From: Oscillospiraceae bacterium
GTDB lineage: Bacteria; Bacillota; Clostridia; Oscillospirales; Acutalibacteraceae
Assembly: GCA_031267335.1 (NCBI GenBank)
Contig: JAIRZH010000139.1
Location: forward strand, 1 to 17,258
Direction: 5' to 3'
DNA length: 17,258 nucleotides
In this document: piece after piece, positions 1 to 5,953 of the stretch
Numbering within the stretch: position 1 is the stretch's first letter
Layout: each line of letters opens with the position of its first letter
Position numbers and translations under genes: made by a program
The notes under the pieces: model-generated
The model's input: the letters and a program-made list of their open reading frames with translations, nothing else
Databases searched by the model: none
Told to the model about the DNA's origin: nothing

Positions 1-49
1 CAAAAACATTTAAAATAGTGAAATAGCCAAATTTTATAATAGATCTCTT

Positions 50-86
50 AAAGCCTGTCTAATATTTCTAAGCAATACACAGATTT
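50..86 (+). repeat. Partial end of short inverted-repeat element family 1
   Basis: This is one end of the family described at 15084-15240: GCCTGTCTAATATTTC followed by TAAGCA and an ACAGATT-like stretch. The rest of the element is missing and the sequence passes directly into a family-2 body at about 86. The join looks like a chimera or a nested insertion. Confidence 0.6.
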
Positions 87-226
87 AACAACCATATTTC
101 GGTACTTTTTGATTTGTACTACGTTAAATTTTTTTACAATACGTTAGTATTGTGAAAAAATTTTCTTTATCCAAACCAAAAATTACTCAAAATTTTGTCA
201 TTTCAAATAGTGGGAACAGGGCCCTA
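86..226 (+). repeat. Short TIR element family 2, copy 1 (left end missing)
   Basis: This stretch aligns closely with 14915-15051: shared landmarks are ATATTTCGGTACTTTTTG, TTTGTACTACGTTAAATTTTT, an AATAC-N4-GTATT hairpin, and ATTACTCAAAATTTTG/GTTACTCAAAATTTTG. The right end is AAATAGTGGGAACAGGGCCC then TA, which is the inverse of the left end seen at 16751 (TA GGGCCTGTTTCCAC). The copy lacks its own left inverted repeat, which is replaced by a family-1 end. A nominal ORF (152-385) arises inside it and I do not regard it as a gene. Confidence 0.65.
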
Positions 227-411
227 ATCATATTATCCGAAATTCGCTTAATTTACGCACGGATTTTAATAACATGCAAACTTTCAAAAAGATGTGAATT
301 TCACAAGAAGTCTTTTGTAACAATTAATGCAAAATTTGTTTATTATATAAAAATAAGCGAGTCAAACTCGTGTAAGATATATTAAAAATTTACGATGAAT
401 TTATAAAATAT

Positions 412-434
412 CACCGTTTTTTCGCGGTGGAGGT
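412..434 (+). promoter_or_regulatory. Hairpin beside the ribosome site of the 48-aa membrane protein
   Basis: CACCG (412-416) and CGGTG (425-429) can pair across an eight-base loop, and the right arm ends where the GGAGGT ribosome site (429-434) begins. The ribosome site is 7 bases from GTG at 442 and decides that start over an in-frame GTG at 433. A folded arm could limit access to the ribosome site; this is inference. Confidence 0.35.
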
Positions 435-441
435 GGAAATT

Positions 442-588
442 GTGTGTGATGGCCGCCAACAAGGATCGTTGGCACTAGCATTCGGAATTGGACTTATAAT
501 ATCGTTCTTATTCCCTGAAAAATTTATAGCAATAATGATTGCAATTTTAGTTTTAATATTAGCTTTTCTTCTTATAAAAAATTGTTAA
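442..588 (+). CDS. Small single-pass membrane protein, function unknown (48 aa)
   Basis: A 48-codon ORF starting at GTG 442 with a strong GGAGGT site 7 bases upstream. The product begins VCDGRQQGSLALAFGIGL and continues into a hydrophobic stretch broken by FPEKF near residue 25; residues 9-24 and 29-44 are hydrophobic, so it is either one long or two short membrane segments. It ends LLIKNC. Cysteines at residue 2 and at the C-terminus flank the segment. It lies 21 bases upstream of a spoVM-like ORF with its own strong ribosome site, so the two probably share a transcript. I recall similar unnamed micro-proteins in clostridia but cannot assign a role. The strong ribosome site, hydrophobic organisation and tight spacing support a real gene despite its length. 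Confidence 0.6.
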   Translation: MCDGRQQGSLALAFGIGLIISFLFPEKFIAIMIAILVLILAFLLIKNC

Positions 589-609
589 TCATGTTAAGGA
601 GGCGATTAA

Positions 610-712
610 GTGAAAATTATAACAATTGATAATCCAAAATTTTTTGGATTTTTATTAAGAAAAATTTTTGGAATAAAAAAAGATAAATCTAACGATAAAA
701 AACAAAATTAAA
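610..712 (+). pseudogene. spoVM: spoVM-like micro-ORF, frameshifted in an A run
   Basis: GTG 610 has AAGGAGG (596-602) 7 bases upstream. As written, the frame gives VKIITIDNPKFFGFLLRK and then NFWNKKR with a stop at 685-687 (25 aa). Stage V sporulation protein M is a 26-residue amphipathic helix that marks the forespore membrane; the B. subtilis form has the pattern MK..TI..PKF.G..R, and Lys2, Thr5, Ile6, Pro9, Lys10, Phe11, Gly13 and Arg17 match here. Removing one A from the A6 run at 660-665 changes the tail to KIFGIKKD, the clostridial-type ending, and the frame then runs to a stop at 710-712. I read this as a spoVM relic or a gene needing slippage, unless the extra A is an assembly error. 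Assignment rests on pattern memory for a very short protein. Confidence 0.55.
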
Positions 713-1477
713 TTAAAGATATATTGCCCAAAAGCCCGAATCCCCGCTTTTTGGGCATTTATTAATTTCAGATCCGTAAAATTTGCAAATTCCCATTTTG
801 GTCATTGCGAATCTTTGACTAGGATTAAATTGATCTGGTATTCCTAGAATATAAATTACTTTTTCAGCACAAATATATCGACCAAAAATTAAAAATCCAT
901 AGATTTTAAGACTATTTACAATAAATTTTTCAAGACTTTCTTTTGTATTTTTTAATTTAATCTTATTAAATATTTCAGAATTTATTTTAACAAATCTAAG
1001 ATTTTTAACTTTTGATAAAAATGGTTGATATTCAGATTGAAAATCTATAATTCTATCAAATTCTTTATTTTTCGCATATTCATTGTTGGTATGATAAAAA
1101 ATCGATTCATAATCAAATTTTTTCTCTCTAAAACCTACAATATCTTCGGATTCGTTATTTTTTGATATAAACACAACACAAGATATATCATAAAATTTTT
1201 TGATATTAATTTTGGTATTATTTGGAGTAAAACGTATAGTATCATTAAGTGCTCCAAAATTATTTGTAATAATATAGGCTTTTTGCATTCCGCCTGAGCC
1301 TTTATCCCCAAATAAAAAAAATACATCATAATTATAATTTTTTAATAATCCAGAAACATCAATATGCGCCAAAGTTATGAACGGCATAACTTTTACATCT
1401 ATTTTTCCAATTTGCAAATTATTGTTTTTGAACATATTTATAGAAAAAAAGCTAGATTTTATCAATTTTACACTCAC
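713..1477 (-). CDS. Conserved hypothetical protein of Firmicutes type (254 aa)
   Basis: A long ORF starting at GTG 1477, without a clear ribosome site; an internal ATG (residue 15) is an alternative start. There is no signal peptide or membrane segment. The N-terminal part (about 20-110) looks beta-rich, with KIDVKVMPFITLAHIDVSGL and FFLFGDKGSGGMQKAYIITN. The C-terminal part carries FLIFGRYICAEKVIYILGIP, then a PSQRFAMTKMGICKFYG segment and a final GFWAIYL. That C-terminal pattern (a loop with LGVPG, a MA-x-MFGF-like segment and a terminal G-F/Y-W) resembles an unnamed domain in uncharacterised Lachnospiraceae/Oscillospiraceae proteins, as I remember it. It converges on the spoVM-like ORF, with stops only a few bases apart. 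Function is unknown. Confidence 0.7.
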   Translation of the reverse strand: MSVKLIKSSFFSINMFKNNNLQIGKIDVKVMPFITLAHIDVSGLLKNYNYDVFFLFGDKGSGGMQKAYIITNNFGALNDTIRFTPNNTKINIKKFYDISCVVFISKNNESEDIVGFREKKFDYESIFYHTNNEYAKNKEFDRIIDFQSEYQPFLSKVKNLRFVKINSEIFNKIKLKNTKESLEKFIVNSLKIYGFLIFGRYICAEKVIYILGIPDQFNPSQRFAMTKMGICKFYGSEINKCPKSGDSGFWAIYL

Positions 1478-1530
1478 ATGAAATTTTAAATTTCATATTT
1501 ATATATTCATAATACAATCGAAAATAGACC

Positions 1531-1556
1531 TTAAAGCTTGTCTAATGTCTTTGAAA
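1531..1556. repeat. Isolated end of short TIR element family 1
   Basis: TTAAAGCTTGTCTAATGTCTTTG resembles the family-1 end GCCTGTCTAATATTTC and lies just before a complete-looking copy at 1579. It is probably a remnant of a nested or earlier insertion. Confidence 0.4.
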
Positions 1557-1578
1557 AATATTGCATACTCAATTAAAA

Positions 1579-1735
1579 GCCTGCCTAATATCTCTAAAGC
1601 ATCACTATTTAGTTAAAATTTTAAATTCTACATTGCTCGTCAGTTAACATACGTCAGTGTTCACCTTTCTTGCGTTTTTAAATTTTAAAAATTTTATCAT
1701 AAAATCTACGCTGCTTAAGAAATATTTAGACAGGC
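1579..1735 (-). mobile_element. Short TIR element family 1 (MITE-like), copy A
   Basis: About 157 bp bounded by GCCTGCCTAATATCTC on the left and AAGAAATATTTAGACAGGC on the right, which are imperfect inverted repeats. The inside contains TTGCTCGTCAGTTAA and ACGTCAGTGTTC, and AAATTTTAAAAATTTTATC, all present in the same order at 4768-4934 and inverted at 15084-15240. It has no coding capacity. It occupies most of the gap between the hypothetical gene and the carboxypeptidase gene; the rest of 1480-1879 is A+T-rich with no other gene visible. Confidence 0.6.
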
Positions 1736-1879
1736 TCTAAAAGCTTATTTTGATCAAACCCGTAAATACAATTTTTGGCATTTTTTATTTTTTTTTTGCT
1801 GACTGCCCAGCTGAGTAACGTTAAAATTACCAAAATATATTCAAAATTTTATTTTAGTTTCAAGTTATAAAATTTTAAA

Positions 1880-3064
1880 TTATATTTTGAAAGTCATTTG
1901 GAAAAGATACGAATATGAATTCCAAAAATTACGTTTAATATTTTTTTTCGCTACAATTGGAAACTCAACCAATTTTTGTTCTTTATATTTTAAATACGCA
2001 TGGCCAATAACTTCGTTATAATTAATTGGCGAAGTGAGATTTTCCGATATTTCAAGTTTAGTTTCTATTTCTGAAGATTTTAATTCATTAGGGATTGCAG
2101 CTTTTATCGATTCTTGAACACCAATTGGCAACTTTTTAGATTTTTTACTAAAAATTTTTGCATTAACTACACCTAAAATGCTTTCAGGTGTATAAAATTG
2201 ATGTATTTTTAAATTTTTAAATGCCCACCTTAATAAATCTCGGCTCTCTAGCATAGCGTAATTTTCTTGAATTTTTTCGCCGTTTTCATCAAGAGACGGT
2301 GCGCCCATAGCAATACAAACATAATTTAACCCAGAATTTTCAGCTGAAGTAATAATACAATAACCAGCTTCATCGTGATATCCGGTTTTGATTCCATTTA
2401 CACAATCGTAAAAATATTGACTCGTTGGCTGCATTAGTTTGTTTGTTGTTGGCAAAAATGATTGCCCGATTGGGACCTCTTTTTTTTGCACAATTTTCGT
2501 AAAATTCGGATCATCCATTGCATGTCTTGTAATTTTATATAAATCTTCACAAGTTGTAAAATGCCTAGAATCATAAAGCCCATGGGGATTTTTAAATTTA
2601 GTATTTTCGCATTTTAAATCCTTTGCTTTTTTATTCATCATATCAATAAAATTATCCACTCCTGAACCTATTTCGTTTGCTAAAACTAACGCTGAATAAC
2701 TGCAAGAACATATCATAAGGCGTTCGAGCAAATTTGAAACAGAAATTTCTTCTCCGGGCAATAATCCAGAAGTAGAACAATTAGTATCTTTTAGCGTTTC
2801 TAAAACACTTTCTTTAACGTGTACGATTTGTTCATTTGGATTTTTGACATTTTCTGTAACAATTATATATGTCATAATTTTAGTTAAAGAAGCAGGGCTT
2901 CTTTTGACATCAGAATTTTTTTTAAAAACTACAGAATTTGTTTCTTTGTTAATAAGTAAAAACGATTCTGTTTTAAATTCTTTTTCAATAAAACAAAAAA
3001 CATTAGAAACTAAAAATAAAAATAAATATAAAATTAAAAATAGTTTTTTTACTTTTATAAACAT
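1880..3064 (-). CDS. dacF: D-alanyl-D-alanine carboxypeptidase, DacF/PBP5 type (peptidase S11)
   Basis: This penicillin-binding enzyme trims the terminal D-Ala from peptidoglycan pentapeptides outside the membrane. I start it at ATG 3064, where AAGGA lies upstream at fair spacing and a classic signal peptide follows (MFIKVKK, a hydrophobic core, then NVFCF); a longer frame from 3112 adds 16 unlikely residues derived from a neighbouring repeat. Active-site motifs: SLTK at residues 59-62 with nucleophile Ser59 and base Lys62, and KTG at 227-229. The middle SxN motif reads S120-C-S122, so the usual Asn is Ser (AGT, one transition from AAT). HGLYDSRHFTTCEDL fits the family. The C-terminal domain (about 285-394) is shorter and ends in a basic/aromatic tail that may hold the membrane. 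Family assignment is secure; retained activity is less certain. dacF/dacA naming is by resemblance. Confidence 0.9.
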   Translation of the reverse strand: MFIKVKKLFLILYLFLFLVSNVFCFIEKEFKTESFLLINKETNSVVFKKNSDVKRSPASLTKIMTYIIVTENVKNPNEQIVHVKESVLETLKDTNCSTSGLLPGEEISVSNLLERLMICSCSYSALVLANEIGSGVDNFIDMMNKKAKDLKCENTKFKNPHGLYDSRHFTTCEDLYKITRHAMDDPNFTKIVQKKEVPIGQSFLPTTNKLMQPTSQYFYDCVNGIKTGYHDEAGYCIITSAENSGLNYVCIAMGAPSLDENGEKIQENYAMLESRDLLRWAFKNLKIHQFYTPESILGVVNAKIFSKKSKKLPIGVQESIKAAIPNELKSSEIETKLEISENLTSPINYNEVIGHAYLKYKEQKLVEFPIVAKKNIKRNFWNSYSYLFQMTFKI

Positions 3065-3089
3065 AGACGAACACTTCCTTCTACTTATA

Positions 3090-3324
3090 TCAAATTTTTT
3101 GAAGTACCACATGTATAAAATGCTTAAAAAATAACAAATTATAAAAATTAAATTTTTCTAATTCCGAAAAAAAGATATAAAAAGGAAGCTTTTGTATTTT
3201 AAATTCACTTTTTGCTAAGTACCCTATACAAAAAATGCATAAAAATAAAAAGATTAGAAGAATTAAATTTTTCTAATTCCGAAAAAAAGATATAAAAAGG
3301 AAGCTTTTGTATTTTAAGTTCACT
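3090..3324 (-). repeat. 115-bp tandem duplication at the 3' end of the secreted-protein gene
   Basis: Bases 3146-3202 and 3261-3317 are identical (57 bp, offset 115). On the minus strand the first unit codes SELKIQKLPFYIFFSELEKF plus about 18 more residues inside the CDS. The second unit, beyond the stop, codes SEFKIQKLPFYIFFSELEKF plus a tail resembling the first (NFYNLLFFKHFIHVVLQK against NSSNLFIFMHFLYRVLSK) and ends at a TGA at 3090-3092. The units are out of frame by one base because of a T5 run (A5 on the coding strand) at 3209-3213. The second unit runs into the upstream region of the carboxypeptidase gene. Confidence 0.8.
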
Positions 3325-3855
3325 TTGCGAATAATTTGGGTTTTTTATAACAAAATAATCTTCTACAAAACAACTTTCGTAATACATAGGTGGTTTTATA
3401 TTACTAAAAAGTAACTGTTCGATTTTTTCAAAAAAATCAATTTTCTGTTTTCCGCTTGAAACTTCTTCATCTTCGCTTGAAACTTTATTGATATTATTTA
3501 AAAGTTTTGATTTTGTAATAATATCTATTGTCAAATATAAATTTTTTTTATTTATTTTTTTAAATATTCCAACTGTTTCTAATTCAAGTTCAAATTCAGA
3601 TTCTAATTTATAGATTGAGAATTTATATTTATCTATACATATTATCCGATAAGCATATTCCAAAATTTTTTGTTTTTCTTCGAGAGAAATTTCTTTAAAT
3701 TCACAATCTTCTTCTTCGAACTCATTTTCCGAATATGACGACATCGCTTCAGATGGTAACGTATAAAACTGCAATATCGTTACTATTAAATATAAACTTG
3801 CTGCAAGAATTTTTAAAAAACTTTGGTTAGTTTTTCTCATGGCTGACATAAACAT
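3205..3855 (-). CDS. Putative secreted protein, conserved-leader family, member 1 (216 aa)
   Basis: Function not recognised. ATG 3855 is set by AAGGAG 7 bases upstream. The leader MFMSAMRKTNQSFLKILAA is followed by a hydrophobic stretch to about residue 33 and a likely cleavage after LPSEA, so export by Sec is predicted. The mature part is acidic at first (SENEFEEEDCEFKE), then alternates charged helical segments with beta-like patches and has a serine/glutamate linker (SSEDEEVSSGKQ). The last 38 residues are duplicated just downstream in another frame, so the gene probably once ended later. The first 19 codons and the upstream region are identical to the gene at 3905-4528, while the bodies do not align. 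Lineage-specific, possibly a host-interaction protein; that is inference from secretion and divergence. Confidence 0.7.
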   Translation of the reverse strand: MFMSAMRKTNQSFLKILAASLYLIVTILQFYTLPSEAMSSYSENEFEEEDCEFKEISLEEKQKILEYAYRIICIDKYKFSIYKLESEFELELETVGIFKKINKKNLYLTIDIITKSKLLNNINKVSSEDEEVSSGKQKIDFFEKIEQLLFSNIKPPMYYESCFVEDYFVIKNPNYSQSELKIQKLPFYIFFSELEKFNSSNLFIFMHFLYRVLSKK

Positions 3856-3862
3856 ACTTGAA

Positions 3863-3911
3863 CTCCTTAAAAATTTATAAATAAATTACAAAATTTAATT
3901 TTTATTAGCAA
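3863..3911 (-). promoter_or_regulatory. Candidate promoter and ribosome site of secreted-family member 1
   Basis: On the minus strand TTGCTA (3906-3911), a 17-base spacer and TAATTT (3883-3888) precede AAGGAG (3863-3868). The -35 overlaps the stop codon of the upstream paralog. The same elements with the same spacing occur before member 2, so the promoter was copied with the gene. Confidence 0.4.
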
Positions 3912-4528
3912 GATTTTAAATGTATTTTTACATTTTTTGATTTAAGTACATTCGATAACATTACTTTTAATGCTATTAAAATACAAATTTCTATTTTACA
4001 AAATGATTTTTCAAGAAAAAAATTAGATATTTCAAATCTATTTTTTCCCGAAAACTTTGTAGAATAATCGAAATATATAAAATTACCAGCATTACTAATT
4101 TTAGAATCCGGATTAAAAAAAATATACCTGATGAAAAACAAAAATTTTTTTTCTTCATCTTTAGACAAAGGTTTTTTCAATTTATGTTCTGGATTAGAAT
4201 CTATTTTTTTTTTAAATTCTATTGTTGAAGACAAAAGCTCAATTAAAAAAAGTAAAATTCCAAAATTAATTTTTTTAAAAATTGCTTTTAATAAAATTAT
4301 TGATGGTAATTCTAAATTTTTCTTACCACTAATTAAATCTTCCCAAAAATTCATAAATTTATTTTCTTCCGATGACAAACTATTTTTTGGTTCCATCGCC
4401 CTAGCTTGCGATGCTGAGAGAGAAAAAAGAGAGAGCTGAAATATTGGCATTATTGAAACTATCGCTAAATTTGCTGCAAGAATTTTTAAAAAACTTTGGT
4501 TAGTTTTTCTCATGGCTGACATAAACAT
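3905..4528 (-). CDS. Putative secreted protein, conserved-leader family, member 2 (207 aa)
   Basis: Function not recognised. It starts at ATG 4528 with AAGGAG 7 bases upstream. Its first 19 residues (MFMSAMRKTNQSFLKILAA) match member 1 exactly, as does the DNA from 4471 to 4546 (76 bases, no substitution). The hydrophobic core runs to about residue 40 and ends SLSASQARA, a good signal peptidase I site, then MEPKNSLSSEE. The mature protein is lysine-rich with a hydrophobic, helix-forming stretch (about 78-100, FGILLFLIELLSS) and an aromatic beta-like part (FLFFIRYIFFNP, NFIYFDYSTKF). It ends HLKSC. Nothing in the mature part aligns with member 1. The abrupt change after codon 19-20 suggests cassette-like replacement or very fast divergence. 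Confidence 0.68.
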   Translation of the reverse strand: MFMSAMRKTNQSFLKILAANLAIVSIMPIFQLSLFSLSASQARAMEPKNSLSSEENKFMNFWEDLISGKKNLELPSIILLKAIFKKINFGILLFLIELLSSTIEFKKKIDSNPEHKLKKPLSKDEEKKFLFFIRYIFFNPDSKISNAGNFIYFDYSTKFSGKNRFEISNFFLEKSFCKIEICILIALKVMLSNVLKSKNVKIHLKSC

Positions 4529-4535
4529 ACTTGAA

Positions 4536-4594
4536 CTCCTTAAAAATAATTAAAAATTTATAAATAAATTACAAAATTTAGTTTTTATTAGCAA
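4536..4594 (-). promoter_or_regulatory. Candidate promoter and ribosome site of secreted-family member 2
   Basis: TTGCTA (4589-4594), a 17-base spacer and TAATTT (4566-4571), minus strand, followed by AAGGAG before ATG 4528. The arrangement repeats that of member 1 apart from about ten extra bases between the -10 and the ribosome site. Confidence 0.4.
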
Positions 4595-4722
4595 GATCTT
4601 AACTTTTTCATAATAACAGAACTATTTTTATTTTGAAATGATCTCAAGCATTCGAAATTTTGTTTTTTAAAAATTTTTATATATTTTTTTCTAAATTTTA
4701 GATTTAAATTGCTTATAATCAG
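4588..4722 (-). pseudogene. 3' remnant of a third conserved-leader family copy
   Basis: Upstream of member 2 an open stretch without a start codon ends KKLRSC and a TAA, followed by the same 3' sequence (GATCTTGCTAATAAAAACTAAA) that follows the HLKSC end of member 2. The shared end and downstream sequence suggest that a third tandem copy once stood here and only its tail survives. The rest of the stretch (about 44 codons, rich in Lys and Asn) has no clear similarity to member 2, so this is tentative. Confidence 0.4.
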
Positions 4723-4767
4723 CTATACTAGCGAATTTTCCACATAAACTAAACGTTATTTAAATAA

Positions 4768-4934
4768 GCTCTTAGAGTATATTAAATATATCTCTAGCAA
4801 CCCATAATTAACTAAAATTTTTAAACTTCTGTATTGCTCGTCAGTTAAATACATCAGCATTCGCCTTCCTCGCGCTTTAAATTTTAAAAATTTTATCTTC
4901 GAATCTGTACTGCTTAGAAATATTAGACAGGCTC
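4768..4934 (-). mobile_element. Short TIR element family 1 (MITE-like), copy B
   Basis: The right end is GTACTGCTTAGAAATATTAG then ACAGGCTC, and the left end (GAGTATATTAAATATATCTC) is a decayed inverse. Inner landmarks TTGCTCGTCAGTTAAATAC, CTTCCTCGCGCTTTAAATTT and AAATTTTATC follow the same order as copy A. Beyond it, GCACCGAAACATACTT near 4967 faintly resembles inverted family 2. No gene is visible between 4723 and 5028. Confidence 0.6.
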
Positions 4935-5028
4935 TTAGTTTGACATCGGCTAAATTGCATTAAAAGCACCGAAACATACTTAAAAATTACCTAAAAATTT
5001 GTATTTTGATTTGATAAAATAACAAGTT

Positions 5029-5763
5029 CTAAGAATCAAACCCGCCATCAGCTACTATAACTTGTCCTGTAATAAAATTCGAATCTGGCGAAACGAGAAA
5101 TTTAACTATTTTAGCTATATCTAAAGGTAATCCAATTCTGCCCAAAGGGGTTTTTCGAGCTAAATTTTGAAGTGTTTTGGAATCTAATTCACTATTCATG
5201 TCTGTTTCTATAATTCCAGGTGCAACACAATTAACTTGAATATTTGATGGCCCAAGTTCTTTCGCAAGAGCTTTTGTGAAACCAATTATTGCTGCTTTAG
5301 AAGCCGAATAATGAACTTCCATAGAAGCACCGTGTATACCCCAAATAGAAGAAATATTTACAATTTTACCACGTTTTTTATATAACATTTTTTTTATAGC
5401 TGCTATAGAACAATTAATCGTCCCATACACATTTGTATTAAAAATATTTTTACATTCTTCCGATGTTACATCCTGAAATATCTTACACAAAGAAATACTT
5501 GCATTATTAATTAATACTTCGATATTACCGAATTTTTCGGCAGTTTCAATCAATGAATTAGATTCATGTAAATTAGATATATCTGCTTGAACTGCGTAAG
5601 CTAACCCGCCTTGAGAAATAATTTCTCGAGCTAGATTTTCAGCTAACAATTTGTTATTTTTATAATTTATTACGACAATAAAACCAGAAAATGCAAGCTC
5701 GGTAGCAATTGCGCGTCCAATTCCGCGTGACGCACCTGTGATAATTGAAACTTTATTTGACAT
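5029..5763 (-). CDS. fabG: Short-chain dehydrogenase/reductase, FabG or YmfI type
   Basis: A complete 244-residue NAD(P)H-dependent reductase of the classical SDR family. The nucleotide-binding TGASRGIG motif is at residues 9-16, the NNAS motif replaces the usual NNAG, the catalytic Ser lies in NISSIWG and the YxxxK pair in HYSASKAA; PGIIETDMN and the C-terminal FITGQVIVADGG are typical. FabG reduces 3-oxoacyl-ACP in fatty acid synthesis. However, SSIWGxxGASxEVxYSASKA and the MN after the PG motif also recall YmfI, the Firmicutes reductase that finishes the aminopentanol modification of elongation factor P. The gene stands alone, not in a fab cluster, which leaves both roles open. It is divergent from rpsL with about 190 bases between. 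Start ATG 5763 has only a weak GGAAATG upstream. Confidence 0.88.
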   Translation of the reverse strand: MSNKVSIITGASRGIGRAIATELAFSGFIVVINYKNNKLLAENLAREIISQGGLAYAVQADISNLHESNSLIETAEKFGNIEVLINNASISLCKIFQDVTSEECKNIFNTNVYGTINCSIAAIKKMLYKKRGKIVNISSIWGIHGASMEVHYSASKAAIIGFTKALAKELGPSNIQVNCVAPGIIETDMNSELDSKTLQNLARKTPLGRIGLPLDIAKIVKFLVSPDSNFITGQVIVADGGFDS

Positions 5764-5875
5764 ATTTTTAAAAATTCATTTCCAACATTAAAATTTATCT
5801 TTAAAATTTATTTTACTAAAAAATTGATACAAAAACAAAAGTAACTAACAATTTTTAAAAATTTTTATCTTGTTA

Positions 5876-5905
5876 TTGACAATATAAATTTATTTATCGT
5901 AAAGT
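5876..5905 (+). promoter_or_regulatory. Sigma-70 type promoter of the rpsL operon
   Basis: TTGACA (5876-5881) is a perfect -35; TAAAGT (5900-5905) follows after 18 bases and matches the -10 consensus at four of six positions. rpsL starts about 50 bases downstream, after an A+T-rich leader and AAGGGG (5942-5947). Confidence 0.6.
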
Positions 5906-5953
5906 AATTTACAAGTCTCTAATGTTTACTTTTTTTGTATTAAGGGGTAAAAA

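Noticed and set aside
152..385. 77-codon ORF on the plus strand
   Set aside because: It begins inside a repeat element, its first part is the element sequence, and it has no ribosome site.
226..441. Possible tRNA or small RNA upstream of the micro-proteins
   Set aside because: A CGAGT-CAA-ACTCG hairpin is present, but there is no cloverleaf, T-loop motif or recognisable RNA family core.
3090..3112. Longer N-terminus of the carboxypeptidase (start at 3112)
   Set aside because: The extra 16 residues come from the neighbouring duplicated unit and would precede the signal peptide; ATG 3064 has the ribosome site.
2844..3134. 96-codon ORF on the plus strand
   Set aside because: It is antisense to the signal peptide and start of the carboxypeptidase gene and lacks a ribosome site.
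4131..4439. 102-codon ORF on the plus strand
   Set aside because: It is antisense to secreted-family member 2, which has a better start, ribosome site and signal peptide.
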